This document shows positions 17,758 through 27,876 of a DNA stretch of 64,000 nt, piece by piece. The notes beneath the pieces are model-generated. The model was not told where the DNA came from and searched no databases. It worked only from the letters and a program-made list of their open reading frames with translations. How positions within the stretch are numbered: position 1 is the first letter of the stretch; each line of letters opens with the position of its first letter. Position numbers and translations under genes: made by a program. Source of the DNA: Microbispora hainanensis (GTDB taxonomy: Bacteria; Actinomycetota; Actinomycetes; Streptosporangiales; Streptosporangiaceae); the NCBI RefSeq assembly GCF_006874475.1, contig NZ_VIRM01000032.1:40229-104228 (forward strand). Direction: 5' to 3'.

Positions 17758-19365
17758 GTGAGCTCCTCCCTCCTGTTCCGCGGCGGCCGCGTCTTCGTCC
17801 CCGGCGGGTTCGCCGAGGCGGTCCTCGTCCGCGACGGCGTCGTCGCCGCCGTCGGCGCCGAGTCCGACCTCGTACGGCTGGCGCCGGACGCCGAGCCGGT
17901 GGACCTCGCCGGCGGCCTGCTGACGCCGGGGTTCACCGACGCCCACATCCACCCCGTGCAGGCCGGGCTTGAGCGGGCCAAGTGCGACCTGGCCGAGGTG
18001 TACGGGCTCGACGCCTACACCACGAAGATCGCCGACTATGCCACGAAACATCCGGACAAGGCGTGGATCGACGGCGGCGGCTGGGACATGTCCGCCTTCC
18101 CCGGGGGCCTCCCCCACCGGTCGCAGCTCGACTTCCTCGACCGTCCTGCGTACTTCGTGCAGCGCGACCACCACGCCGCCTGGGTCAACACGCGGGCCCT
18201 GGAGCTCGCCGGCCTCACCAAGGACACCCCCGACCCCGCGGACGGCCGCATCGAGCGCGACCCGGACGGCACGCCGAGCGGCGTGCTGCACGAGGGCGCC
18301 ATGGACCTCGTCGGCCTGCTCACCCCCCGCCCCACCCCGGCCGACGTCGACGCCGCCCTGATGGACGCGCAGGCCCACCTGTTCTCGCTGGGCGTCACCG
18401 GCTGGCAGGACGCCATCGTCGGGTCGTACGCCGGGTCGGACGACCAGCTGCCCACCTACATCTCCGCGGCCTCCTCAGGGCGGCTGAAGGCGCGCGTGGT
18501 CGGCGCCCTGTGGTGGGACCGCGCGCAGGGCGCCGAGCAGATCCCGAGCCTGGTGGAGCGGCGCGCGTCCGCCGCGGGCCTGGACCGGTTCCGCGCGACC
18601 TCGATCAAGATCATGCAGGACGGCATCCCGGAGAACTTCACCGCCGCCGTCATCGAGCCCTACTGCCGCTGCGGCGGCACCGGCCTGTCGTACATCGACC
18701 CGGCCCTGCTCGGCGGATACGTCAAGGAGCTCGACGCCCTGGGCTTCCAGGTGCACTTCCACGCCATCGGCGAGCGGGCCGTACGCGAGGCGCTCGACGC
18801 GCTGACCGGCACCGACCCCGCCAACCGGCACCACATCGCACACGTGCAGATCATCACGCCGCAGGACGTACCGCGCTTCGCCGAGCTCGGGGTGACGGCC
18901 AACCTCCAGGCGCTGTGGGCCACCCACCACCTGCAGATGGACGAGCTGTGCATCCCCTTCCTCGGCGAGGAGCGGTCCTCCTGGCAGTATCCCTTCGCCG
19001 ACCTCGTACGGCACGGCACCCGGTTCGCCGGGGGCTCGGACTGGCCCGTCTCCTCGGCCAACCCCCTGGAGGCCATGCACGTGGCGGTCAACCGCACCGA
19101 GCCCGGCGGCTCCGTCCACGCGACGTACCCCACGGCCCAGACCCCGTTCCTGCCCGAGCAGAGCCTCGACCTGCGGACCATCATGACGGCCTACACCGAG
19201 GGCTCGGCCTGGATCAACCGCTCCCCCGCCGGAGTGATCGAGGAGGGCCGCCCGGCCGACCTCGTCGTGCTCGACCGCGACCCGTTCGCTCTCGACCCGA
19301 AGGACATCTGGACCACCAAGGTCGCGATGACGTTCCTCGACGGTGAGCCCGTGCACGGCGGATGA
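17758..19365 (+). CDS. YtcJ-like metal-dependent amidohydrolase
   Basis: A 535-residue amidohydrolase-superfamily enzyme of the YtcJ (amidohydrolase 3) group. LTPGFTDAHIHPVQAGLE holds the HxH metal ligands, HFHAIGERAVREALD and HHIAHVQIITPQD hold the later His ligands, and FAGGSDWPVSSANPLEAM holds the catalytic Asp. The C-terminal GVIEEGRPADLVVLDRDPF is the usual beta-sandwich tail. Starts at GTG 17758 with GAAAGG upstream. Co-transcribed with the FAD oxidoreductase; together they may deaminate and then hydrolyse an amine/amide compound, but no substrate is indicated. Confidence 0.9.
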   Translation: MSSSLLFRGGRVFVPGGFAEAVLVRDGVVAAVGAESDLVRLAPDAEPVDLAGGLLTPGFTDAHIHPVQAGLERAKCDLAEVYGLDAYTTKIADYATKHPDKAWIDGGGWDMSAFPGGLPHRSQLDFLDRPAYFVQRDHHAAWVNTRALELAGLTKDTPDPADGRIERDPDGTPSGVLHEGAMDLVGLLTPRPTPADVDAALMDAQAHLFSLGVTGWQDAIVGSYAGSDDQLPTYISAASSGRLKARVVGALWWDRAQGAEQIPSLVERRASAAGLDRFRATSIKIMQDGIPENFTAAVIEPYCRCGGTGLSYIDPALLGGYVKELDALGFQVHFHAIGERAVREALDALTGTDPANRHHIAHVQIITPQDVPRFAELGVTANLQALWATHHLQMDELCIPFLGEERSSWQYPFADLVRHGTRFAGGSDWPVSSANPLEAMHVAVNRTEPGGSVHATYPTAQTPFLPEQSLDLRTIMTAYTEGSAWINRSPAGVIEEGRPADLVVLDRDPFALDPKDIWTTKVAMTFLDGEPVHGG

Positions 19366-19378
19366 CCGGGACGGCGCC

Positions 19379-19981
19379 TCAGCTGTCCGCGGCAAGGGCG
19401 GAGCGGCGCCGCGACACGGCGAACGCCACCGCGAGGCAGGCCGCGGCGAGCAGCAGCGCCGAGCCGCGGAAGCCGAGCGGGCCGTCCTCCCCGACGGGAC
19501 CGCCCACCACCCAGCCGATGGCCAGCGACGGACCGGCCCACCAGCGCAGCACCCGGGCGCGCAGCAGGCCGGCGGCGAAGACCACCAGCCCGATCAGCGA
19601 GACGAGCATCGACAGGAGGTAGACCGGGCCCAGCGACTCCGCATCGCCGCTGACGAGCGACACCGCGAGCGGAGGCAGGAAGCCGACCATGCCGACCGTC
19701 GTGAGGATGAGCGCCACCGAGCCGAGCCGGCCGTCGCGGCCGCCGTGCAGCGAGTGGACCGCCGCGACCGCGGCCAGCATCCCCAGGACGAGCGGGAACC
19801 CGTCCGCGGTGAACGCGTAGTCGGCGGCGTCGGCCAGCCGGTCGTGCTGCGGCACGGAGGTGAACAGGTCGAGCAGGGCGAGCGCGGCGGCCGCCGCCGC
19901 GCTCGTGACGAGGCCGGCCTGGGCCGACCGGTACGGCAGGCGAGCGGGTCCGGTGTGGAGCTGAGTGTCCGATGTCGTCAT
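19379..19981 (-). CDS. Hypothetical membrane protein, about six transmembrane helices
   Basis: A 200-residue protein. After a polar N-terminus (MTTSDTQLHTGPARLPY) it alternates hydrophobic helices and short loops: AGLVTSAAAAAALALL, FPLVLGMLAAVAAVHSL, VALILTTVGMVGFLPPLAV, YLLSMLVSLIGLVVFAAGLL, a WWAGPSLAIGWVVGG segment and a final Ala-rich helix. ATG 19981 follows AAGGGGAAAGCG. It is divergent from the adjacent histidine kinase and may be its target or a partner, as small membrane proteins often neighbour such systems, but this is inference only. Confidence 0.75.
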   Translation of the reverse strand: MTTSDTQLHTGPARLPYRSAQAGLVTSAAAAAALALLDLFTSVPQHDRLADAADYAFTADGFPLVLGMLAAVAAVHSLHGGRDGRLGSVALILTTVGMVGFLPPLAVSLVSGDAESLGPVYLLSMLVSLIGLVVFAAGLLRARVLRWWAGPSLAIGWVVGGPVGEDGPLGFRGSALLLAAACLAVAFAVSRRRSALAADS

Positions 19982-20147
19982 CGCTTTCCCCTTCGAGGTG
20001 GTGATCCGGCGGTCGGCGACGACACTAGAAACCGAGGGGCCGCCGGTCGTCCGGCCACGCGGGGAAATCCCGTCCGCCCGCCGTGTGAGCCGGGAGTCCG
20101 CCCGTGGTGGGACGACGTGCAGGCGCGCGGGGCCTAATCTTCGGACG

Positions 20148-22079
20148 ATGGACCGGCTCTTCCCGCTCTCCCGATGGGGTACGGCCGTCGGCGGCGACCT
20201 GCTGCTCGCGGCCGTGCTCACGCTGGTCATGGCTGCGGCGGCGGCCCTGGACGGCCCGGCGACCCTCAGCGGCCGGGTGGGCGCGACGGTCGCGGCGGGC
20301 GGCCTGCTGGTCCTCGCCCACCGGCGCCGCCGCCCGGCGACGGCGGTCGCCGTCGTGATCCTCGTCACCGTGACCGAGGTCGTCGCCTCGCCCCAGGCCA
20401 GCACCGCTCCGGCGTTCCTCGCCATCATGGTGGCCACGTACTCGCTCGGCGCGTACGCGTCGACCTGGCCGCTCGTCGCGGGCCTGGCGCTGGCCACGGC
20501 CGGGGTGGCTACCGCCCAGTACCTGGGGCCGTCCCAGGGGTATTCGCACGCCTCCGCCGACCTCTTCCTGGTGGCGTCGCTGGTGCTGGCGCCGGGGGTC
20601 GTCGGAGGCGTGGCGGGCGCGCGCGACCGGCTCGGACGGCGGCTGGACGCGGGGACCGAACGGCTGCGGGCGGCCCGGGACGAGCGGATCGCCGAGGAGC
20701 TCGCACGCGAACGGCGGCGGGCCTTCGCCGCCCTGAAGGTCCTGCTCGGCGGCCTGGAGGAGACCAGGCGGCACGCGGCGGTCGCGGGGCTGGCGGACGT
20801 CACCGCGCTGGAACGGATCGCCCGGGACCTGCTGACCCGCATGCGTACCCTGGTTGGGGAGCTGCGCGCGCCGAGCGCCGACGACAGGCGGCCGATCCGC
20901 GAGGTCGCGGAGCTGCGGACGCAGGTGCGGGAGGCGCTCGCCGCCGCGAACCTGCCCGACACGGACTGGAGCGGGCTGCGCCCCGCCGGCAGGTGGACCC
21001 TGGTCGCCCCGCGATGGCGGGACGCGGCGCCGACGGCATGGGTGAGGCGGCATCCCTTGACCTGCGCCGTGATCTGCCTGGCCGTCACACTGGCCTACAC
21101 GGCGGCCGCCGCGCGCCCTGATCCCTTCGACGGTCTCGCGCCCTGCGGGATCCTCGTCGTGGCGCCGTTCCTTCTCGGCGTGGCCTGCCCGATCCACCGG
21201 GCGCTGGCCGGCCTCGCGCTGTGCCTGCTCGGTTGCGCGGGTCTCGGCCTTGCGGCTCCCGCCGCGCCGATCACGGCGCCGGAGGCGTCCGGGGCGGTCG
21301 CGGTGATCGTGGGCTGCTGGGCGGCGGGCCGCGTGCTGCGCGGCGGCGCGGAGGCGCTGGCCGCGCGGGCGCGGGCCACCATCGCCGTCGCCGAGGAGAA
21401 CCGGAAGAAGACGGCCGCCGCGCTCGGCGAACAGCGCGCCCGCCTCGCCCGGGACCTCCACGACGCCGCGGGGCACATGATGACCGTCATCGTCCTGCAG
21501 GCGGCCGCCGCACGGCGGGTCTGGGAGACGCGGCCCGACCTGGCCGCGGAACACGTGGCCGTGTTGCGCCGTACGCTCGCGGAGGCGCTCGGCGAGTTGC
21601 GCCCGCTGCTGCTCTCCCTCACGCTCGCCGACGTCCCCGCCACGGCCGGGCTCGGCGGCCTGCCCGCGCTCGCGGGCAGAGCGCGCGGCTGCGGCCTGCG
21701 GGTGGCCCTGGACGTGGACCTGGGCGCGGGTACGCGGGCCCTCACCGCAGATATCGCCCCAGACCTCCATCACGCGCCGCTGCCGCGTGCGGTCGGCACG
21801 GCCGTCTACCGGATCGTCCAGGAAGCTTTGACCAACGCGGCCCGGCACGCTCCCGGCGCGTTCGTGCGTGTCAGGATCACACGCACCGAGCAGGCCCTGG
21901 CGGTCCACGTGAGCAACACCCGGCCCGCCGACCGGCCGGCGCTGTCCACCTCCGCCGGGCACGGCCTCGGCGGCATGGCCGAGCGGAGCGCCGCCTGCGG
22001 CGGCACCTTCGCGGCCGGCCCGCGGCCCGGTGGCGGCTTCGACGTACGTGCCGTGTTCCCCTTGGAGGAAGTAACGTGA
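20148..22079 (+). CDS. Sensor histidine kinase (NarL/DesK type) with an unusual double membrane module
   Basis: A 643-residue protein. Membrane helices fill residues about 13-150, then a coiled segment (about 160-240) ends with LERIARDLLTRMRTLVGELR. A second membrane block covers about 300-395. The true HisKA_3 region is RARLARDLHDAAGHMMTVI with phosphorylatable His438, and the HATPase region shows YRIVQEALTNAARHA and GHGLGGMAER. The first coiled segment resembles a dimerisation helix of a second kinase that lacks the His, as if two kinase input modules had been joined. ATG 20148 has no strong ribosome-binding site. Its stop overlaps the response-regulator start. Confidence 0.85.
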   Translation: MDRLFPLSRWGTAVGGDLLLAAVLTLVMAAAAALDGPATLSGRVGATVAAGGLLVLAHRRRRPATAVAVVILVTVTEVVASPQASTAPAFLAIMVATYSLGAYASTWPLVAGLALATAGVATAQYLGPSQGYSHASADLFLVASLVLAPGVVGGVAGARDRLGRRLDAGTERLRAARDERIAEELARERRRAFAALKVLLGGLEETRRHAAVAGLADVTALERIARDLLTRMRTLVGELRAPSADDRRPIREVAELRTQVREALAAANLPDTDWSGLRPAGRWTLVAPRWRDAAPTAWVRRHPLTCAVICLAVTLAYTAAAARPDPFDGLAPCGILVVAPFLLGVACPIHRALAGLALCLLGCAGLGLAAPAAPITAPEASGAVAVIVGCWAAGRVLRGGAEALAARARATIAVAEENRKKTAAALGEQRARLARDLHDAAGHMMTVIVLQAAAARRVWETRPDLAAEHVAVLRRTLAEALGELRPLLLSLTLADVPATAGLGGLPALAGRARGCGLRVALDVDLGAGTRALTADIAPDLHHAPLPRAVGTAVYRIVQEALTNAARHAPGAFVRVRITRTEQALAVHVSNTRPADRPALSTSAGHGLGGMAERSAACGGTFAAGPRPGGGFDVRAVFPLEEVT

Positions 22080-22717
22080 TCCGCGTCCTGCTCGCCGACG
22101 ACCAGCCCTTGGTGCTGGCCGGGCTGCGCACCATCCTGTCGGCCGAGCCCGACATCGACGTCGCCGGGCAGGCGCGGGGCGGGCACGAGGCCGTCGCGCT
22201 CGCCCGGGACCTGCGGCCGGACGTCGTGCTGATGGACATCCGCATGCCCGGCCTCGACGGGCTCGCCGCCACCCGCGAAATCCTGGCCACCATGCCCGAC
22301 GTCCAGGTGATCATGCTGACCACGTTCGACCTGGACGAGTACGTCTACGAGGCACTGCGCGCGGGAGCCGCCGGCTTCCTCGTCAAGGACCTTCCCGACG
22401 ATCAGCTCGTGGCCGGCGTACGCGCCGCGGTCCGCGGGGACACCCTGCTCGCTCCGTCCGTCACGCGCCGCTTGATCGAGGCGTACACCCGGCGCCCTCC
22501 GGCCCGGGCGGCCCTGCCTCCGGGCGCCGACAGGCTGACGCCACGCGAGGTCGATGTCTGGCGGCTGGTGGCGCGGGGCCTGTCCAACACCGAGATCGCC
22601 GCCCAACTGTTCGTCGGCGAGGCCACGGTGAAGACGCACGTCTCCCGGATCATGGCCAAGCTCGGGGCCCGCGACCGGGTCCAGGCGGTGGTGCTGGCCT
22701 TCGAATGCGGCCTCTGA
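22076..22717 (+). CDS. NarL/LuxR-family response regulator
   Basis: A 213-residue two-domain regulator. The receiver domain has the acidic pair in VLLADDQ, phospho-acceptor Asp54 in VVLMDIRMPGLDG, the Thr in VIMLTTFD and the Lys in GFLVKDLP. The C-terminal LuxR helix-turn-helix covers roughly residues 148-210 (LTPREVDVWRLVARGLSNTEI, then GEATVKTHVSRIM). GTG 22076 overlaps the kinase stop (GTGA) and follows GGAGGAA, so the pair is translationally coupled. The target genes are not evident; the divergent membrane protein at 19379 is the nearest candidate. Confidence 0.94.
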   Translation: MIRVLLADDQPLVLAGLRTILSAEPDIDVAGQARGGHEAVALARDLRPDVVLMDIRMPGLDGLAATREILATMPDVQVIMLTTFDLDEYVYEALRAGAAGFLVKDLPDDQLVAGVRAAVRGDTLLAPSVTRRLIEAYTRRPPARAALPPGADRLTPREVDVWRLVARGLSNTEIAAQLFVGEATVKTHVSRIMAKLGARDRVQAVVLAFECGL

Positions 22718-22768
22718 CGACTGCATAAGGCCCCTCCCGCCGTCGGCGGGAGGGGCCTTATGCAGTCG
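22718..22768. terminator. Perfect 24-bp inverted-repeat terminator after the response regulator
   Basis: 22718-22741 and 22745-22768 are perfect reverse complements (core AAGGCCCCTCCCGCC) with a 3-base loop. The left arm starts at the base after the response-regulator stop, and the right arm ends 6 bases before the end of rbpA on the other strand. It should terminate both convergent transcripts. Confidence 0.88.
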
Positions 22769-22774
22769 TCCGGA

Positions 22775-23122
22775 TCAGTAGATCGGGCGGGAGGAGGAGC
22801 GCAGCCGCTCCAGCGCCTCGGCGAGGATCTGCGCGCCGTCCTTGTCGCTGCGGCGCTCCTTCACGTACGCGAGGTGCGTCTTGTACGGCTCGTTCTTCGG
22901 CGGAGCAGGCGGGTTCGACTGGTCCTGCCCGGCCGGCAGGCCGCACCGCGGGCAGTCCCAGAACTCGGGAACGGCCGCGTCGCTGGCGAAGCTCGGGCGC
23001 GTCTCGTGCATGTTCGCGCACCAGAACGGGACCCGCACACGGGGGGCGGCCTCGCCGCGTTCGGCCTCTCCCATGGGGCCGGCGCCGACTCGGCTGCCAC
23101 GGATCGCGTTGCCACTACCCAC
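22775..23122 (-). CDS. rbpA: RNA polymerase-binding protein RbpA
   Basis: A 115-residue protein found only in actinobacteria that binds RNA polymerase and group I/II sigma factors and stabilises the open promoter complex. The N-terminus MGSGNAIRGSRVGAGPMGEA is the conserved basic linker start, and the core has FWCANMHETRP and PEFWDCPRCGLPAG. The C-terminal sigma-interacting helix is KTHLAYVKERRSDKDGAQIL. Size and order match the family. It is separated from the upstream secG by about 75 bases. Confidence 0.97.
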   Translation of the reverse strand: MGSGNAIRGSRVGAGPMGEAERGEAAPRVRVPFWCANMHETRPSFASDAAVPEFWDCPRCGLPAGQDQSNPPAPPKNEPYKTHLAYVKERRSDKDGAQILAEALERLRSSSRPIY

Positions 23123-23197
23123 CGATGAACTCCTTGCTCGATCGCCCCGCGGACGGGGGGAGGTGAATCTCTGTCACGCGTGGCCGGAGGCCGTCCG

Positions 23198-23428
23198 CTA
23201 CGGCTTGAGCAGCAGGCCCAGCGCGATGATGCAGACGAACCAGACGATGCCGGTGATGATGGTGAGACGGTCCAGGTTACGCTCCACCACCGACGAACCG
23301 CCGAAGGACGACGAGAACCCGCCTCCGAACAGGTCGGACAGGCCGCCGCCCTTGCCCTTGTGGAGCAGGACGAGCAGCACCATCAGAGCGCTCGACAGGA
23401 TGAGGGCGATGGAGATTCCGATTGTCAC
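23198..23428 (-). CDS. secG: Preprotein translocase subunit SecG
   Basis: A 76-residue protein with two membrane helices (residues about 3-22 and 54-74). The conserved loop HKGKGGGLSDLFGGGF continues into SSSFGGSSVVERNLDR. It is a component of the SecYEG channel. It lies downstream of gap-pgk-tpiA as in most actinobacteria, after a gap of about 120 bases. Confidence 0.96.
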   Translation of the reverse strand: MTIGISIALILSSALMVLLVLLHKGKGGGLSDLFGGGFSSSFGGSSVVERNLDRLTIITGIVWFVCIIALGLLLKP

Positions 23429-23551
23429 CGTAGACCTGTTCCTATGTCCGGGCGTGCACGACGCGTGTGCACGATGCCATCGGCGTGACGATTCAATTGT
23501 GTTCTTCGAGGGTACGTCCTGATGTCAAGTCGCACCCCCCAAACGGCTCAG

Positions 23552-24331
23552 CTAACCCGCGGACTCGCCAAATCGGCAGATCTTGGCGAATTCTCCCGCG
23601 TCGAGGCTGGCCCCTCCCACGAGGGCGCCGTCGATGTCGGTCTCCGCCATGATGCCGGCGACGTTGTCCGACTTCACCGAGCCACCGTAAAGGATACGGA
23701 CACCAGAGGCCACATCGTCACCGTAAAGCTCGGCGAGTCGCCTCCTGATGGCGCCGCACACCTCCTGGGCGTCCTTCGGCGTGGCGACCTCGCCCGTGCC
23801 GATCGCCCAGACCGGCTCATAGGCGATCACGATGGACTTCACCTGCTCGGCGGGCACGCCCTCCAGCGCACCGTCGAGCTGCGCCAGCGTGTGCTCGACG
23901 TGGCGGCCCTCCTGGCGCACCGGCAGCCCCTCGCCCACACACAGGATGGGCGTCAGCGAGTGCCGATAGGCGGCCTTGACCTTGGCGTTGCACAGCGCCT
24001 CGTTCTCGCAGTGGTACTGCCGCCGCTCCGAGTGCCCCACCAGCACGTACGTGCAGCCGAGCTTGGCCAGCATGGCCCCGGAGATCTCGCCGGTGTACGC
24101 GCCGGAGTCGTGGGCCGACAGGTCCTGGGCGCCGTAGGCGATGCGGAGCTTGTCGGCGTCCACGAGCGTCTGCACGCTGCGCAGATCGGTGAACGGCGGG
24201 ATGACCGCGACGTCCGCCTTGTCATAGTCGCGATCGGTCAGCGTGAACGCCAGCTTCTGCACCAGGTTGATGGCCTCAAGGTGGTTGAGGTTCATCTTCC
24301 AGTTGCCGGCGAACAGCGGCTTGCGAGCCAT
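23552..24331 (-). CDS. tpiA: Triosephosphate isomerase
   Basis: A 259-residue TIM-barrel enzyme interconverting dihydroxyacetone-P and glyceraldehyde-3-[12 protein letters not shown] carries the active-site Asn/Lys, [12 protein letters not shown] carries the catalytic His, and [20 protein letters not shown] carries the catalytic Glu and flexible loop 6. [12 protein letters not shown] is the phosphate loop. The ATG directly follows the pgk TAG stop with no gap. Confidence 0.98.
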   Translation of the reverse strand: MARKPLFAGNWKMNLNHLEAINLVQKLAFTLTDRDYDKADVAVIPPFTDLRSVQTLVDADKLRIAYGAQDLSAHDSGAYTGEISGAMLAKLGCTYVLVGHSERRQYHCENEALCNAKVKAAYRHSLTPILCVGEGLPVRQEGRHVEHTLAQLDGALEGVPAEQVKSIVIAYEPVWAIGTGEVATPKDAQEVCGAIRRRLAELYGDDVASGVRILYGGSVKSDNVAGIMAETDIDGALVGGASLDAGEFAKICRFGESAG

Positions 24332-25518
24332 CTACTCCTCCAGCGCCGCGAGTCCGGGCAGCGTCTTGCCTTCGAGATACTCGAGGCTCGCGCCGCCACC
24401 GGTGGAAATGTGCGAGAAGCCGTCCTCGGGCAGGCCGAGCCTGCGCACGGCCGCGGCCGAGTCGCCGCCGCCGACCACGGTGAACGCCTTCGAGTTCACC
24501 AGCGCCTCGGCCACCGCGCGGGTGCCGCCGGAGAACGCGTCGAACTCGAACACGCCCATCGGGCCGTTCCAGAACACGGTCTGGGCGTCGGCCAGCTTGG
24601 AGGCGAACAGCTCCCGGGTGCGGGGACCGATGTCCAGGCCCTCGCGGTCGGCCGGGATCGCCGTGGCGTCCACGACCTCGTACGGCGCGTCGGGGCCGAA
24701 CTCGGTGGCGGCCAGCACGTCCACCGGCAGCACCAGCTCGACCCCGCGCGAGGCCGCCTCTTCGAGGAAGCCCTTGACCTGGTCGATCTGGTCCTCCTGC
24801 AGCAGCGACTTGCCGACCTCGTGCCCCTGGGCCTTCAGGAACGTGTAGGCCATGCCGCCGCCGATGAGCAGGCGGTCCACCTTGGACAGCAGGTTCGCGA
24901 TGACGCCGAGCTTGTCGGAGACCTTCGCGCCGCCCAGCACGACGACGTACGGCCTGGCCGGGTCGTCGGTGAGCTTGCGCAGCACCTCGACCTCGGCGAG
25001 GACCAGGTAGCCCGCAGCGTGCGGCAGCCGCTTGGGCAGGTCGTAGACGCTGGCGTGCTTGCGGTGCACCGCGCCGAAGCCGTCGCCGACGTAGAGCTCG
25101 GCGAGGGCGGCCAGCTTGTCGGCGAACTCGCCCCTGACCGCGTCGTCCTTGGACTCCTCGCCCGGCTCGAAGCGCAGGTTCTCCAGGAGGGCGACCTCCC
25201 CGTCCTGCAGGCTCGCCACCACGCTCCGCGCGGACTCGCCGACCACGTCGGTGGCGAACGCCACGTCCTGGCCGAGCAGCTCGGCCAGCCGCCGGGAGAC
25301 CGGGGCGAGCGAGTACTTCGGCGTGAAGGTGCCCTTGGGGCGGCCGAGGTGGGCGGCGACGACGACCTTCGCGCCGCGCTCGACCAGCTTCTTGATCGTC
25401 GGCACCGACGCCCGGATGCGACCGTCGTCGGTGATCGTCTCCCCGTCGAGGGGGACGTTGAGGTCGGCGCGCACGAACACGCGCCGGCCCTTCACGTCGA
25501 GCTCGTCGATTCCGATCA

Positions 25519-25519
<1 letters not shown>
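24332..25519 (-). CDS. pgk: Phosphoglycerate kinase
   Basis: A 395-residue enzyme making ATP from 1,3-bisphosphoglycerate. [13 protein letters not shown] is the N-terminal signature, [16 protein letters not shown] the substrate-binding region, and [13 protein letters not shown] with GGGDSAAAV the C-terminal nucleotide site. ATG 25519 shares one base with the gap stop (TGATG), a sign of coupled translation. Middle gene of gap-pgk-tpiA. Confidence 0.98.
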
Positions 25520-26832
<1,313 letters not shown>

Positions 26833-27813
26833 CTACTGCGCCAGCATGTCGGCGGTGAGGTTCGCCTCGGTGTTGGCGATGCCGAGGTCCTGGGCGCGCT
26901 TGTCGGCCATCGCGAGCAGCCGCCGGATGCGCCCGGCGATGGCGTCCTTGGTCAGCGGCGGGTCGGCGATCTGGCCGAGCTCCTCCAGCGACGCCTGCTT
27001 GTGCTCCACCCGCAGCCGGCCGGCGATCACCAGGTGCTCGGGGGCTTCGTCGCCGAGGATCTCCAGCGCCCGCTGCACCCTCGCGCCGGCGGCGACGGCC
27101 GCCCTGGCCGACCTGCGCAGGTTGGCGTCGTCGAAGTTGGCCAGGCGGTTGGCGGTGGCCCGCACCTCGCGGCGCATCCGCCGCTCCTCCCAGGCCAGCA
27201 CGCTGTCGTGGGCGCCGAGCCGGGTCAGCAGCGCGCTGATCGCGTCGCCGTCGCGCACGACCACGCGGTCGACGCCGCGCACCTCGCGGGCCTTGGCGTG
27301 GATCTTCAGCCGCCGGGCCGAGCCGACCAGGGCCAGCGCCGCCTCCGGCCCGGGACAGGTCACCTCCAGCGACATCGACCGGCCCGGCTCGGTCAGGGAG
27401 CCGTGCGCGAGGAACGCGCCCCGCCACGCCGCCTCGGCGTCGCAGGTGGCCCCGGAGACGACCTGCCGGGGCAGACCGCGTACGGGCCGGCCGTGGTTGT
27501 CGATGAGGCCGGTCTGCCGGGCCAGCGCCTCGCCGTCCTTGTAGACGCGCACGACGTAGCGCGAGCCCTTGCGGAGACCGGCCGGAGCCAGGACCAGCAC
27601 CTCGGCCTTGTGCCCGAAGACCTCGCCGATGTCCTTGATCAGCCTGCGGGCGGTGGCGTTGGTGTCGAGCTCGGCCTCGATCACGATGCGCCCGCCCACC
27701 AGGTGCAGCCCGCTGGCGAACCGCAGCAGGGTCGAAACCTCCGCCTTGCGGCAGCAGGGCTTGAGCACCGGAAGGCGGCTCAGCTCGTCTTTCACCACAC
27801 CCGTCATGGCCAT
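26833..27813 (-). CDS. whiA: Sporulation transcription regulator WhiA
   Basis: A 326-residue protein with a degenerate LAGLIDADG-homing-endonuclease-like N-terminal fold and a C-terminal helix-turn-helix domain. In Streptomyces it acts with WhiB to activate sporulation septation genes such as ftsZ; outside sporulating actinobacteria it affects division and chromosome segregation. Seen here: [33 protein letters not shown] and the C-terminal [21 protein letters not shown] followed by [11 protein letters not shown]. Start at ATG 27813 ([12 protein letters not shown]) with GGGGGAGG upstream. It follows yvcK by 63 bases in the conserved rapZ-yvcK-whiA order. Confidence 0.97.
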   Translation of the reverse strand: MAMTGVVKDELSRLPVLKPCCRKAEVSTLLRFASGLHLVGGRIVIEAELDTNATARRLIKDIGEVFGHKAEVLVLAPAGLRKGSRYVVRVYKDGEALARQTGLIDNHGRPVRGLPRQVVSGATCDAEAAWRGAFLAHGSLTEPGRSMSLEVTCPGPEAALALVGSARRLKIHAKAREVRGVDRVVVRDGDAISALLTRLGAHDSVLAWEERRMRREVRATANRLANFDDANLRRSARAAVAAGARVQRALEILGDEAPEHLVIAGRLRVEHKQASLEELGQIADPPLTKDAIAGRIRRLLAMADKRAQDLGIANTEANLTADMLAQ

Positions 27814-27876
27814 CAGCTCGTGTCCTCCCCCAGACAGACTCTGCCCGTCAGTCTCTCGCACCTGGCGAGCACGCAA

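Noticed and set aside
19982..21088. Minus-strand upstream extension of the small membrane protein gene
   Set aside because: The extension is Ser/Arg/Thr-rich antisense of the histidine kinase; the true start has a good ribosome-binding site at 19981.
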